23,036 bases of DNA from Acidobacteriota bacterium (GCA_021827245.1 JAKAWN010000051.1:1-23036), one strand, 5' to 3'. Shown: positions 15,944 to 23,036, numbered from the stretch's first letter. Notes: a model not told the origin generated them from the sequence alone. Numbers and translations are program-made.

Positions 15944-17527
15944 ATGAAATTTTCAATGCCACCTTCAGGCTCGCCTCGGATCGACTCGGACTCACTGGGC
16001 CGCTGGTTAATTGCTATTGCCGTTATGGCCAGTGCCGTCATGGAACTCGTTGATACGGCGGCGGTTAACGTTAGTCTTCCCTACATCGCAGGAAACCTTT
16101 CTTCATCCGTTGATGAAGCCACGTGGGTACTGACTTCCTACCTGGTGGCGAACGCCGTTGTCCTGCCTATATCGGGCTGGCTGGCAAACTATATGGGCCG
16201 CAAGCGGCTTCTGATGCTTGCCGTGACCATTTTCACCATTGCCAGCGTTCTTTGCGGTATGGCAACGTCCCTGTCTATGCTCATCATTTTCCGGATCATG
16301 CAAGGTGCCGGAGGCGGATCGCTCCAGCCAACGACGCGGGCAATCCTGCTTGAGACTTTTCCGCGCGAAGAACGGGGCAAAGCGATGGCCTTCTGGGGTA
16401 TGGGCATCGTTGTGGCTCCGATCATGGCGCCCGTGCTGGGCGGCTGGCTGACCACGGACTACACCTGGCGGCTGGTTTTCTTTATCAACGTTCCCATCAG
16501 TATCGTCGGACTCATCCTGGTTTATCTGTTTGTGCACGATCCCCCTTACATCCAGCGGACGTCGAACCACATTGATTACTGGGGACTTGGGATGCTGGCG
16601 ATCGGCATCGGCGCACTCCAGGTGATGTTCGACAAGGGGCAGGAAGACGACTGGTTTGGATCGCACTTCATCGTAACTCTGGCGGTGGTCGCCGCGATTT
16701 TTCTCACAGCCTTCGTCCTCTGGGAACTGCGCAGCAAAGATCCGCTCGTGCGGTTCCGCTTACTCAAGCATCGCACCTTTGCCGTGGGTGTGACGCTTAC
16801 CGCTGTAATGGGAATAATCCTGTTTGGAAGCACTGTTCTCCTGCCTTTGTATATGCAGGAACTGCTGGGCTTTCCGGCGATCACCGCCGGCGAGTGGAAC
16901 ACGCCCAGAGGCTTGGTGACCATGGCCCTCATGCCCGTTGCCGGCATCCTGATCAGTCGCCGATGGGACATGCGCAAGATGCTCTTCTTTGGAGTGATAA
17001 CTGCGGCCCTGGGAGTGTTTTGTTTCTCCCTCCTTGATCTCAGCGCCGGGCCATGGAACTTCGTCTTGCCCGAGGCTATTATGGGACTAGGCTTCTCTTT
17101 CATCTTTGTCCCTCTCGGAACCATCTCCGTTGACCCCATCCCTGCCGAACAAATGGGATACGCCACCAGCATCACCGCACTGATGCGCAATATCGGCGGC
17201 GGCCTTGGAATCTCCGCGGTCACCACCCTGCTGGCACGCCGCGAACAGGTCCACCAGAACGTGCTATCGGCGCACATCACCAGTTTCAGTTCGTTTACAG
17301 CGCCGTTCCTTGCCCGCGTGCATCAGCGGCTGGCACAAGAGGGCGTGATTTTCACCGGCGCCGGCAAGCACGCTCTGCAACTGCTCTATGACATCATGTT
17401 GAAGCAGGCGACAGTTCTGAGCTACCTCGACGCTTTTCGCTTTCTCACCTTCCTTTTCGTTGTGGTTTCCCCCCTTGTCTGGCTGATGCGCAAGCCGGTG
17501 CATACCTCAAGAAAAGGCGTGGAATGA
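15944..17527 (+). CDS. DHA2-family MFS drug:H+ antiporter (EmrB/QacA type)
   Basis: Inner-membrane exporter of 527 residues, the usual size of 14-span DHA2 transporters. The first span carries the typical ELVDTAAVNVSLPYIAGNL motif (34-52, with Asp37). Motif A is GWLANYMGRKRLL (78-90), RIMQGAGGGSLQP occurs at 117-129, and antiporter motif C is around 152-169 (GMGIVVAPIMAPVLGGWL). No periplasmic adaptor (EmrA) or TolC gene is adjacent, so partners must be elsewhere if it acts in a tripartite pump. The ATG at 15944 has only a weak GGTAAG upstream; an ATG at 15956 is possible. It lies 73 bases after phoU and is probably not part of the pst operon. Substrate unknown. Confidence 0.9.
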   Translation: MKFSMPPSGSPRIDSDSLGRWLIAIAVMASAVMELVDTAAVNVSLPYIAGNLSSSVDEATWVLTSYLVANAVVLPISGWLANYMGRKRLLMLAVTIFTIASVLCGMATSLSMLIIFRIMQGAGGGSLQPTTRAILLETFPREERGKAMAFWGMGIVVAPIMAPVLGGWLTTDYTWRLVFFINVPISIVGLILVYLFVHDPPYIQRTSNHIDYWGLGMLAIGIGALQVMFDKGQEDDWFGSHFIVTLAVVAAIFLTAFVLWELRSKDPLVRFRLLKHRTFAVGVTLTAVMGIILFGSTVLLPLYMQELLGFPAITAGEWNTPRGLVTMALMPVAGILISRRWDMRKMLFFGVITAALGVFCFSLLDLSAGPWNFVLPEAIMGLGFSFIFVPLGTISVDPIPAEQMGYATSITALMRNIGGGLGISAVTTLLARREQVHQNVLSAHITSFSSFTAPFLARVHQRLAQEGVIFTGAGKHALQLLYDIMLKQATVLSYLDAFRFLTFLFVVVSPLVWLMRKPVHTSRKGVE

Positions 17528-17618
17528 GTTATATCATCGAAAGCCCCTGCAGCGCGCAGGTCCGTCGACTCAATCCCAACCCTCAATCCGTGAATATCTC
17601 GAGGAGAACAGAGCCCAC

Positions 17619-17723
17619 ATGGGCATAGCTGGCAGGATGGCTCTCAAATACGGCCTGGGCGAATACGTGGCACGAGCTGAATGGGCCCGCGGGGCTCTGG
17701 CCGAACTTCGGAGGCAACGTTGA
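17619..17723 (+). CDS. Tiny ORF coupled to the downstream membrane protein
   Basis: A 34-residue ORF, basic and helical (ALKYGLGEYVARAEWARGAL), whose TGA overlaps the ATG of the next gene as TGATG. The protein-like character extends upstream of the ATG in the same frame (REYLEENRAH from 17589), with no standard start codon before the in-frame TGA at 17526. It may therefore be the tail of a decayed gene, possibly a PadR-like regulator, or a small leader peptide for translational coupling. Not recognised as any family with confidence. Confidence 0.3.
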   Translation: MGIAGRMALKYGLGEYVARAEWARGALAELRRQR

Positions 17724-18640
17724 TGACCAGGGGATCTCGAGCATCCTACATGTGGAAAATACTTGCCTGCGCGATTGCCTATCCCGTGGGAGTTGTGGTC
17801 TCTGGAATCGTCTTTCGTTGGTTGGGCATCGCTTTGCCGACTTCTCCTGTTCCGCACGCTGCGCAGGCTCAGCACCCGATGCTCCTCATGCTTGCGGCCA
17901 GTCTGCTGCTTTCGGCAGGAATGGTACCGGTGGCCTACCGGATGCCGGGAAGTTTTGCAAGCTGCGCCGTCATCCTCTCGGTTTTTGTTTACGTGTGCGT
18001 CAGCCTCAATAACGTGATTGAAGCTACAAGATTCATGGCCGTGTATGCGAAGGGTGGAGCATCTACCCTGCTGGCCTTTCAGGCGCTACCCTGTGTTCTG
18101 TTTGCCCTCGCATTGGCACTCTGGATCAGGCGTGATCGTGAGCCCGCTTCGTTTTCAGCGCTGCTGGCGAGCTTTTTCTCTCATCGGAGTCCAGCTTCGT
18201 GGGCTTGGCGAATTCTGGCGGCGGTGCTCGGGTTCCCCGTGATTTACTTCGCGTTCGGAATGTCCGTGGCCCCGTTCGTCGTCCCTTACTATCGGGCGTC
18301 CGGACTCGGCCTGATGATTCCGAGTTTCGCCACAATGCTTTCGACCGCGACCGGACGCAGCGCCCTATACCTGGTTGCCACATTACCGGTTCTCATTCTA
18401 TGGAGCGGCACGCGCCGGCAGTTGGTATTTGCTCTGGGTCTCGCCTTTACGGTGATGGTCGGCTGGTTTCCTCTGCTCCAGGCCTCGTTTTTCCCCGCCA
18501 CGTTGCGGATCGCACATAGCCTGGAGATCTGCGCGGACTCGTTTGTGTACGCAATTCTCTTGGTGGTTTTGCTGACCGTACTGCCAACCACGAGCCCGTC
18601 GGCCCTATCGGTGGATCCTGCGCGAGACGAAGCGGCCTGA
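17723..18640 (+). CDS. Polytopic membrane protein of unknown function
   Basis: The 305-residue protein is strongly hydrophobic, with roughly eight predicted membrane spans in two similar-looking halves: about 10-30, 48-68, 75-97 and 105-135 in the first, and 158-182, 210-230, 232-252 and 268-288 in the second, with a basic loop (IRRDREPASFSAL) between them. MWKILACAIAYPVGVVVSGI and AWRILAAVLGFPVIYFAFGM at the start of the two halves look alike, which suggests an internal duplication. The ATG has GAGG upstream and overlaps the stop of the tiny ORF. I do not recognise the family. A 149-base gap without a gene follows. Confidence 0.6.
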   Translation: MTRGSRASYMWKILACAIAYPVGVVVSGIVFRWLGIALPTSPVPHAAQAQHPMLLMLAASLLLSAGMVPVAYRMPGSFASCAVILSVFVYVCVSLNNVIEATRFMAVYAKGGASTLLAFQALPCVLFALALALWIRRDREPASFSALLASFFSHRSPASWAWRILAAVLGFPVIYFAFGMSVAPFVVPYYRASGLGLMIPSFATMLSTATGRSALYLVATLPVLILWSGTRRQLVFALGLAFTVMVGWFPLLQASFFPATLRIAHSLEICADSFVYAILLVVLLTVLPTTSPSALSVDPARDEAA

Positions 18641-18789
18641 ACAGCAGGGTAAAGCACAACCTCTTTTCGACTTCGCCAGATTTCCTTTCTGATTCTCTTA
18701 GACGGCCGTCCTTGGCTTTGTGAACGCAGGCAATCCCCCACGCGCGTTTTGCACGACGCCCCACAGCTACCCTCCTTGAGATCCATCCG

Positions 18790-19122
18790 TCAACGGCTGC
18801 CTTGGCTTGCCAGGTAACTCTCGATCGTTCTTGCCTCTTGCTCGGTAATTTCTTTCTTGCCCATCTGCTTTGCAAAGAACTGCATTTTTCTCTCGACAGC
18901 GGGCCAATCGTCCCAATTGTGAGGCTTGGGATTCGGAAGCGCGTGACACTCTGAGCATGAGGTTCTGAAGGCCGCTGTTCCGGGCGAGTTCGGCGAACCG
19001 AGTGCACCTGGCGAAATCGACCTGAACGCATGGGCTTCAAGGTAAGCTGGGATCATTTTCTGTTGTTCGCTCGAAGGGACGGTGGCGCTCATTCCCATCG
19101 CTCCTCGGCCTGACGCGGTCAT
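18790..19122 (-). CDS. Small c-type cytochrome-like protein (CxxCH) without signal peptide
   Basis: At most 110 residues with one heme c attachment motif, CSECH (56-60), in TAAFRTSCSECHALPNPKPH, a downstream DDWPAVERKM helix and a Met87 in KQMGKKEIT that could be the distal ligand. The C-terminal ITEQEARTIESYLASQ helix is typical of monoheme cytochromes. No signal peptide or membrane helix is encoded, and an in-frame stop lies just upstream, so export for heme attachment is not explained. The best ribosome binding site (GAGGAG) serves the ATG at residue 11, giving a 100-residue product; the first ATG has AAGG directly abutting it. It may be a truncated gene that has lost its 5' end. Confidence 0.6.
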   Translation of the reverse strand: MTASGRGAMGMSATVPSSEQQKMIPAYLEAHAFRSISPGALGSPNSPGTAAFRTSCSECHALPNPKPHNWDDWPAVERKMQFFAKQMGKKEITEQEARTIESYLASQGSR

Positions 19123-19152
19123 CCTTAATTCGCTTATTCAATGCTGATGCGA

Positions 19153-19244
19153 TATACTAAAAGCGCTTGATCAGTTTTTGTGACCGGACACCATTGAACC
19201 TTAGAGGCCACAGAATCTCCGATTTTGTGGCGTTTCTTGTTTTT
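19153..19244 (+). promoter_or_regulatory. Candidate promoter and structured leader of the cold-shock gene
   Basis: TATACT (19153-19158) could be a -10 box, giving a leader of about 145 bases before the ATG at 19309, similar to the long leaders of cold-shock mRNAs. Within it GCCACAGAATC (19207-19217) pairs with GATTTTGTGGC (19221-19231) over 11 pairs with one G-U and a three-base loop, followed by a T-rich run to 19244. This could be an attenuator or thermosensitive element, or an intrinsic terminator. Confidence 0.4.
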
Positions 19245-19308
19245 GGAGAGTGGTTGCGAGAGCGGAACAAGTTAATCTGAATGTAACAAAAGGAACAAAA
19301 GAAGACGT

Positions 19309-19515
19309 ATGAACAAAGAACAAGGAACGGTGAAATGGTTCAATGACTCGAAGGGCTATGGATTCATTCAGCGCGCGACGGGCGAGGATGTTTTTGTGCA
19401 CCACTCGGCCATCCAGGCGGAAGGATTCAAATCGCTCGCCGAAGGTGAAGCTGTGGAATTCACAGTCACCAAGGGCCCCAAGGGGTTCCAGGCAGAGAAC
19501 GTAACAAAGCTCTAA
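19309..19515 (+). CDS. cspA: Cold-shock domain protein
   Basis: Single-domain RNA chaperone of 68 residues that binds single-stranded nucleic acid and melts RNA structure in the cytoplasm. The sequence [15 protein letters not shown] contains RNP1 (KGYGFI, 15-20), and VFVHH (28-32) is RNP2; the surface aromatic residues Trp10, Phe11, Tyr17, Phe19, Phe29 and His31/32 are all present. Length and ends fit the CspA family; the symbol is family-level, since paralogues cannot be told apart. The ATG is preceded by AAGAAG. It is divergent from the CxxCH protein gene and is followed by a hairpin and a small conserved protein. Confidence 0.95.
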   Translation: MNKEQGTVKWFNDSKGYGFIQRATGEDVFVHHSAIQAEGFKSLAEGEAVEFTVTKGPKGFQAENVTKL

Positions 19516-19532
19516 ATCGAACCATGCTCGAT

Positions 19533-19565
19533 GCCCGCGCCTTGCGTGAATGCAGTGGCGCGGGC
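19533..19565 (+). other. GC-rich hairpin after the cold-shock gene
   Basis: GCCCGCGCC (19533-19541) and GGCGCGGGC (19557-19565) form a perfect 9-bp stem around a 15-base loop, beginning 17 bases after the stop codon. There is no T-run. It may protect the 3' end of the cold-shock mRNA or separate its expression from the next gene. Confidence 0.6.
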
Positions 19566-19588
19566 CAGAGCGCGCCCAGAAGACCTTC

Positions 19589-19888
19589 GTGTCCATCCAA
19601 ATCCAATATCTCGGCTTCCAGTTAAAAGCAAACGGCAGAGACTACTCCTACCGCGTCGTCGACCCCAAAGAGGGCGACCGCGAATTCATATTGAGTATTT
19701 CTAATCGGGCATTTTCTGAACACCACTTTCCCTATCAAGACGCCGCTGCTCTCTGCTATCGGAAATTGCAGAAGGAGCTCGACGCGGAAAGCCCGGAGCA
19801 GCCTCTCCCACACCGCTCCACGCTGTCTGGTCAGGAACTCGATGAATACCTGGAAAGCCGCCGCCCTACGCGACGGCGAACCTGGTAG
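19589..19888 (+). CDS. Small conserved hypothetical protein next to the cold-shock gene
   Basis: With the GTG at 19589 the product is 99 residues: a beta-rich first half (IQIQYLGFQLKANGRDYSYR, then EFILSISNRAF), a helical centre (YQDAAALCYRKLQKELD) and a polar tail with the SGQELDEYLESR helix. From memory, similar proteins beginning with a QYLGFQL-like segment are common in Acidobacteriota and often lie near cold-shock genes. No function is known to me. An ATG at 19550 lies in the loop of the hairpin and adds residues that look unrelated, so GTG is preferred; its ribosome binding site is weak (AGAAGA). The 214-base gap to the next gene contains only a short GCACC/GGTGC hairpin (20014-20027). 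Confidence 0.6.
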   Translation: MSIQIQYLGFQLKANGRDYSYRVVDPKEGDREFILSISNRAFSEHHFPYQDAAALCYRKLQKELDAESPEQPLPHRSTLSGQELDEYLESRRPTRRRTW

Positions 19889-20102
19889 ATTCTGGCTTAA
19901 CCGGAAGCTCTTTTCCTTTTCCATCCTCATTTTAGATATTCTTTCACTTAAAACCCTTTATTAATTCCGAATTATTATCTCGTCTCGACACCCGCAATCG
20001 CCGAATTGCTCGCGCACCGTTTGGTGCCTTCGGGCCATCATATATTGTTGATGTATGAAACTGCTGGGGCGTCGAGTCGAACAAACGAAAAAGGAGGAAA
20101 CC

Positions 20103-21783
20103 ATGCCGATCGACAGGTGCATTGCGGGAGATATTGTTCAAAGCGCGCGGAATTCCATTGGGAATGACAGCGGGAATCAAATCCCACATTGTTTCTGGTG
20201 CAATCGCGCGCTGAACTCTCTGCTTACGACTTTCCTCACGTTTTGTGTTCTATCGTTGGCCGTGGGTTCTTCCCTCCTCGCGAAGCAGAATGTCCTGACT
20301 TGGCATAACAACAATGCGCGCACCGGCGAGGACCTGCACGAAACGATTCTAACGCCCGCCAACGTCAAGCCCTCAACTTTCGGCAAGTTGTTTGTGATTC
20401 ACGTGGACGGCAAGGTGGACGCTCAACCTTTATACCTGGCAAAGGCCGGCACAACGTCCTCTATGTTGCCACGGAGCATGACAGTGTCTATGCTTTTGAC
20501 GCAGACAACGGCCATGAGTTGTGGCACGTTTCCATGCTCAAGCCCCGCGAATTTCCTTACCGTGACCCCCAGTGCGGACAGGTCACTCCTGTGATGGGTG
20601 TAACGGCTACTCCAGTAATCGATCCCTCCGTCGGCCCTCACGGGACTATATAATGGCAATGAGCAAAACCCCTTCAGGCAAAATCATTCAGCGCCTTCAT
20701 GCCCTCGATCTCTCGACCGGCAAGGAAGAATTCGGGGGCCCGGCGGTGATTCGCGCCAAGTACCCAGGCACTGGCGCCGGCAGTCACAACGGCATGGTGG
20801 TCTTCATCCCCAAACAGTACAAGGAGAGGGCGGGCTTGCTCCTGTTGGGCCATACCATTGTTACATCCTGGTCGTCGCACTGTGATATCTCTCCATATAC
20901 CGGGTGGATAATGGATTACAACGGACTGTCGCTCAAGCAGACCAGTGTGCTGAATATTACGCCAAACGGCAGTGATGGTGCCACCTGGATGAGTGGTGCG
21001 GGACCCGCTGCCAGCCCTTCCGGAGCCATCTACCTTCTTGCCGCCAACGGCACCTTTGATACCGCGCCGACCAAAGCCGGATTCCCAATCCACGGCGATT
21101 ACGGCAACGCTTTCCTCAAGATCATCATCGATGATGGCAAGCTTGAAGCGGCCGACTACTTCGACATGGACAACACCGTAGCTGAATCCGAACGCGATGA
21201 AGATCTCGGCTCGGGTGGAGCGATGGTTCTGCCGCCCATGAAGGATGCTCAAGGGCATGTAGTGCACCTCGCCGTCGGCGCCGGAAAGGACCGGAACATC
21301 TAGCTCGTCAATCGCGAACACATGGGCAAGTTCAACCCGCATCGGATTAACGTTTACCAGGAACTGGACCACGCGCTGAGCGGCATGGAATTCGCTTCAC
21401 CTGCATACTTTGACGGAGAAATTTACTACGGTGCGGTTAACGATCACATTCGGGCCTTTAAGTTTTCCAATGGAAAGCTTGAGCCAAAACCGGTATCGAT
21501 GACCACGAATACCTTCGGCTACCCGGGTACAACGCCCAGCATTTGGGCGAACGGAACAAAGGACGCCATTCTGTGGGCCGCGCAACATGGGCCTACAGCC
21601 GTGCTGTACGCGTATGACGCCAACAACCTGGCGCACATGCTCTACAACTCCAACATGGCCCCCGGAGGCCGCGACCATTTCGGCACCGGCAACACATTCA
21701 CTACTCCGACCATCGCCAACGGCAAGGTGTACGTGGGTACCACGGATGGCATCGGTGTTCTCGGCCTGCTCAAAGGGCATTAA
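20103..21783 (+). pseudogene. PQQ-like beta-propeller (quinoprotein-like) exported protein, disrupted
   Basis: An excellent start (AAGGAGG at 20091-20097, ATG 20103) leads into a signal-anchor-like segment (about residues 39-60) and LTWHNNNARTGEDLHETILT, typical of acidobacterial PQQ-like proteins. The frame then breaks three times. Near 20438 a small deletion shifts the frame, after which GKGRHNVLYVATEHDSVYAF and later QVTPVMGVTATPVIDPSVGP continue the family pattern. At 20648-20655 a second shift leads to MAMSKTPSGKIIQRLHALDL. At 21301-21303 TAG replaces an expected sense codon in RNI-x-LVNREHMGKFN, and the same frame then runs to 21783. Nearly the whole gene is still present, so the decay is recent or partly sequencing error. 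The intact protein would be a periplasmic propeller of about 560 residues. Confidence 0.85.
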
Positions 21784-21910
21784 TGCCGAGTGTTTGAAAT
21801 GCGTTGATTGGGCCGTGACAACACAAGCCGAGTCTGTCCCGTGAGCATCGCTTCCCCTGCTGCTCAACGACCTTCCGCGGAGGAATCCCGCAGGCACTCG
21901 CGATTTCCAG

Positions 21911-21928
21911 TGGCACTCGCCAGTGCCA
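21911..21928. other. Short stem-loop between the pseudogene and the IS element
   Basis: TGGCACT (21911-21917) and AGTGCCA (21922-21928) form a perfect 7-bp stem with a four-base loop. No T-run follows. The stretch 21784-22017 otherwise holds no gene and probably includes the left end of the insertion element. Confidence 0.35.
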
Positions 21929-22017
21929 GAATAAGCCCCCGTCCTGCCAGATTACCGTTTACTGCAACCGTGTCTCTTCGGTAAGGCTGCATGACTTGTG
22001 CTGAGGAAAGTTGGTAA

Positions 22018-22055
22018 CGTCTGTCTTATGCCCAGCCGGGCGAGGAGGACAGACG
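22018..22055 (+). promoter_or_regulatory. tnpA: Hairpin enclosing the tnpA ribosome binding site
   Basis: CGTCTGTC (22018-22025) pairs perfectly with GACAGACG (22048-22055), and inside it GCCC (22030-22033) pairs with GGGC (22038-22041). The Shine-Dalgarno run GAGGAGG (22042-22048) lies within the structure, and the tnpA ATG begins at the very next base. Folding should limit ribosome access and so transposase synthesis. Confidence 0.6.
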
Positions 22056-22493
22056 ATGGCGGGTGAGATTCCTGATATTCCCCCCGAAATGCGGAAGGTT
22101 TATGAACGCCTGCAGCAATGGCGAAGCATGCACACCGGTCACTTGCCGATTCCCGAGCCGTTGTGGACAGCAGCGGCAGAGTTGGCCCGTGAGCATGGGA
22201 TTAACGCCACCGCAAAGGTTCTGCATCTGGAGTATGGCAAGCTTAAGCAGCGGGCGGAAGCAGTGGGAGTGGCGAAGGGAGATGCGGCGAAAGCGTCAGC
22301 TTCCGGGCCGCACCGCGCAGGGGCTGCGGCTCCGCCGAAGTTTGTGGAACTGATGGCGCCGCGGCTGGGCAGTTCGCCGGAATGCCGGGTGGAGTTGGAA
22401 GGCCCCCGGGGCAGGATGCGGATCGAATTCAAAGGCCTGGCCACAGCAGAGCTGGTGGCGCTTGGCCGGATGCTGTGGGACCGCGAACCATGA
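22056..22493 (+). CDS. tnpA: IS66 TnpA-like accessory protein
   Basis: A 145-residue protein of the kind encoded first in IS66-family elements. The N-terminal half has an HTH-like region (LPIPEPLWTAAAELAREHGI, then TAKVLHLEYGKLKQR), which probably recognises the element ends. An Ala/Gly/Pro-rich linker follows, then a conserved C-terminal beta segment (FVELMAPRLG, ECRVELEGPRGRMRIEFKG) ending in ALGRMLW. The ATG at 22056 has GAGGAGG seven bases upstream inside a hairpin. Its stop overlaps the tnpB start as ATGA, so tnpB translation is coupled to it. The role in transposition is known only as accessory. Confidence 0.82.
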   Translation: MAGEIPDIPPEMRKVYERLQQWRSMHTGHLPIPEPLWTAAAELAREHGINATAKVLHLEYGKLKQRAEAVGVAKGDAAKASASGPHRAGAAAPPKFVELMAPRLGSSPECRVELEGPRGRMRIEFKGLATAELVALGRMLWDREP

Positions 22494-22849
22494 TCCAGAT
22501 CACGGCTCAGACGCGCATCCTGGTGGCGGTCGAAGCAGTAGATTTTCGCAAGGGGATTGATGGGCTGGCGCGGGTGTGCGAGGAGAAATTACAAGCCGAT
22601 CCTTTTTGCGGTTGGCTTTTTGTTTTTCGGAACCGGCGGCAGACGGGGCTGAAAATTTTGGGGTACGACGGCAGAGGATTTTGGCTTTGCCAGAAGCGTT
22701 TGTCGCGGGGGCGATTCCCTTTCTGGCCGGCGAGTGCCACGGCCGTGAAGAACCTGGAAGCGCACGAGTTTTATGTGCTGCTGGCGGCGGGTGATCCGAC
22801 CGCGACCCGGGCCGCACCCACCTGGCGGCCGGTGAGGGTTCCAGGCTGA
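22490..22849 (+). CDS. tnpB: IS66 family accessory protein TnpB (Orf2)
   Basis: The 119-residue product matches IS66 TnpB: RILVAVEAVDFRKGIDGLAR (9-28), DPFCGWLFVFRNRRQTGLKI (37-56), LGYDGRGFWLCQKRLSRGRF (57-76). It is required for transposition of IS66-type elements although its biochemical activity is not established. The start ATG overlaps the tnpA stop. The C-terminal part (AAGDPTATRAAPTWRPVRVP) is more variable, as is usual in the family. In a standard IS66 the next gene would be the DDE transposase tnpC; here it is a DUF4338 gene. Confidence 0.92.
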   Translation: MIQITAQTRILVAVEAVDFRKGIDGLARVCEEKLQADPFCGWLFVFRNRRQTGLKILGYDGRGFWLCQKRLSRGRFPFWPASATAVKNLEAHEFYVLLAAGDPTATRAAPTWRPVRVPG

Positions 22850-22905
22850 TCAAAAACGGCGCTGGGCCCTTGCGTTCTAAGATTGTTTCTGTTACGCTCG
22901 GGGGC

Positions 22906-23036
22906 ATGGAAGAAGGGTTTCGCTATCGGGGCCGGGTCATTACCGCAAGGGAAGTAGAGTTCATTCGCCAGTGGATCGCGGAGCATCCCGGGGCCAACCG
23001 GCGGCAGCTTTCCTTGCAACTGTGTGAAGTGTGGGG
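22906..23036 (+). CDS. DUF4338 (DruA-like) protein, 5' part only
   Basis: The first 43 codons begin MEEGFRYRGRVITAREVEFI, then RQWIAEHPGANRRQLSLQLC, followed by EVW at the window edge. This is the characteristic N terminus of DUF4338 proteins, the family that includes DruA of the Druantia anti-phage system and many transposon-associated relatives. The ATG is preceded by GGGGG. It lies 56 bases after tnpB on the same strand and so looks like cargo or the third gene of the element. The catalytic region is outside the window, so whether it is complete cannot be judged. Confidence 0.75.
   Translation, partial: MEEGFRYRGRVITAREVEFIRQWIAEHPGANRRQLSLQLCEVW

Larger units (their letters stand above)
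21981..23036 (+). mobile_element. IS66-type element carrying tnpA, tnpB and a DUF4338 gene (right end outside the window)
   Basis: tnpA and tnpB of IS66 type overlap by four bases and are followed 56 bases later by a DUF4338 gene that runs off the window. GTAAGGCTGC at 21981 resembles the GTAAG start of IS66 terminal repeats and is a candidate left end; the inverted partner and target duplication cannot be tested here. It sits immediately downstream of a decayed gene, a common landing context. Confidence 0.55.

Noticed and set aside
19271..19287. GTTAAT and TGTAAC 11 bases apart before the cold-shock gene, resembling half a Pho box
   Set aside because: Only two units, too close to the ATG to be followed by a -10 box, and no functional link to phosphate; probably chance.
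21301..21303. Amber codon in the beta-propeller gene as possible programmed read-through
   Set aside because: Two frameshifts in the same gene make ordinary decay the better explanation.
1..23036. CRISPR arrays, tRNA or rRNA genes, long tandem repeats
   Set aside because: None seen on reading through the window: no regularly spaced repeats other than the short Pho-type hexamers, and no cloverleaf or rRNA landmarks.

Overview
The window reads as chromosomal DNA from a soil-type member of the Acidobacteriota. This rests on moderately GC-rich sequence, mixed gene orientation with generous intergenic gaps, long Ala/Pro-rich spacers in exported proteins, a PQQ-type beta-propeller pseudogene and a cold-shock gene followed by a characteristic small protein. 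The assignment is inferred from protein flavour only; there is no rRNA or tRNA to confirm it.

Layout. 1-460: a broken minus-strand redoxin gene with an in-frame TGA exactly where the first catalytic Cys should be. 797-1879 (minus): GAF-GGDEF diguanylate cyclase, divergent from a RodZ-like HTH/membrane protein at 2098-2973 (plus). 3045-3222: remnant of a conserved hypothetical gene. 3232-4913 (minus): purine nucleoside phosphorylase and a class I methyltransferase. 5067-15870 (plus): a complete phosphate-starvation island, with phoB-like response regulator, phoR-like kinase, a degenerate receiver protein, an outer-membrane DcaP-like porin, then pstS, pstC, pstA, pstB and phoU. 15944-18640: a DHA2 multidrug transporter, a tiny coupled ORF and an unrecognised polytopic membrane protein. 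18790-19122 (minus): a small CxxCH protein. 19309-19888: a cold-shock protein and a small companion protein. 20103-21783: a beta-propeller pseudogene with two frameshifts and an amber stop. 21981 to the right edge: an IS66-type element with tnpA and tnpB, followed by the start of a DUF4338 (DruA-like) gene in the place where tnpC would be expected.

How the genes work together. PhoR and PhoB should sense and transduce phosphate limitation. Three promoter regions inside the island (before the receiver gene, the porin and pstS) carry TGTAAC-like hexamers repeated every 11 bases, which fits PhoB direct-repeat binding sites. The porin would admit the substrate across the outer membrane, PstS would bind phosphate, PstC/PstA/PstB would import it, and PhoU would restrain PhoR when phosphate is plentiful. 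Structural RNA signals include a 17-bp hairpin between pstS and pstC, a good intrinsic terminator after the receiver gene, and a hairpin that encloses the ribosome binding site of tnpA.

The points most worth a second look are the TGA-at-Cys redoxin with a hairpin beginning at the TGA, the IS66/DUF4338 composite, the Pho-box-driven degenerate receiver, the apparently leaderless phoB, and the tnpA hairpin.
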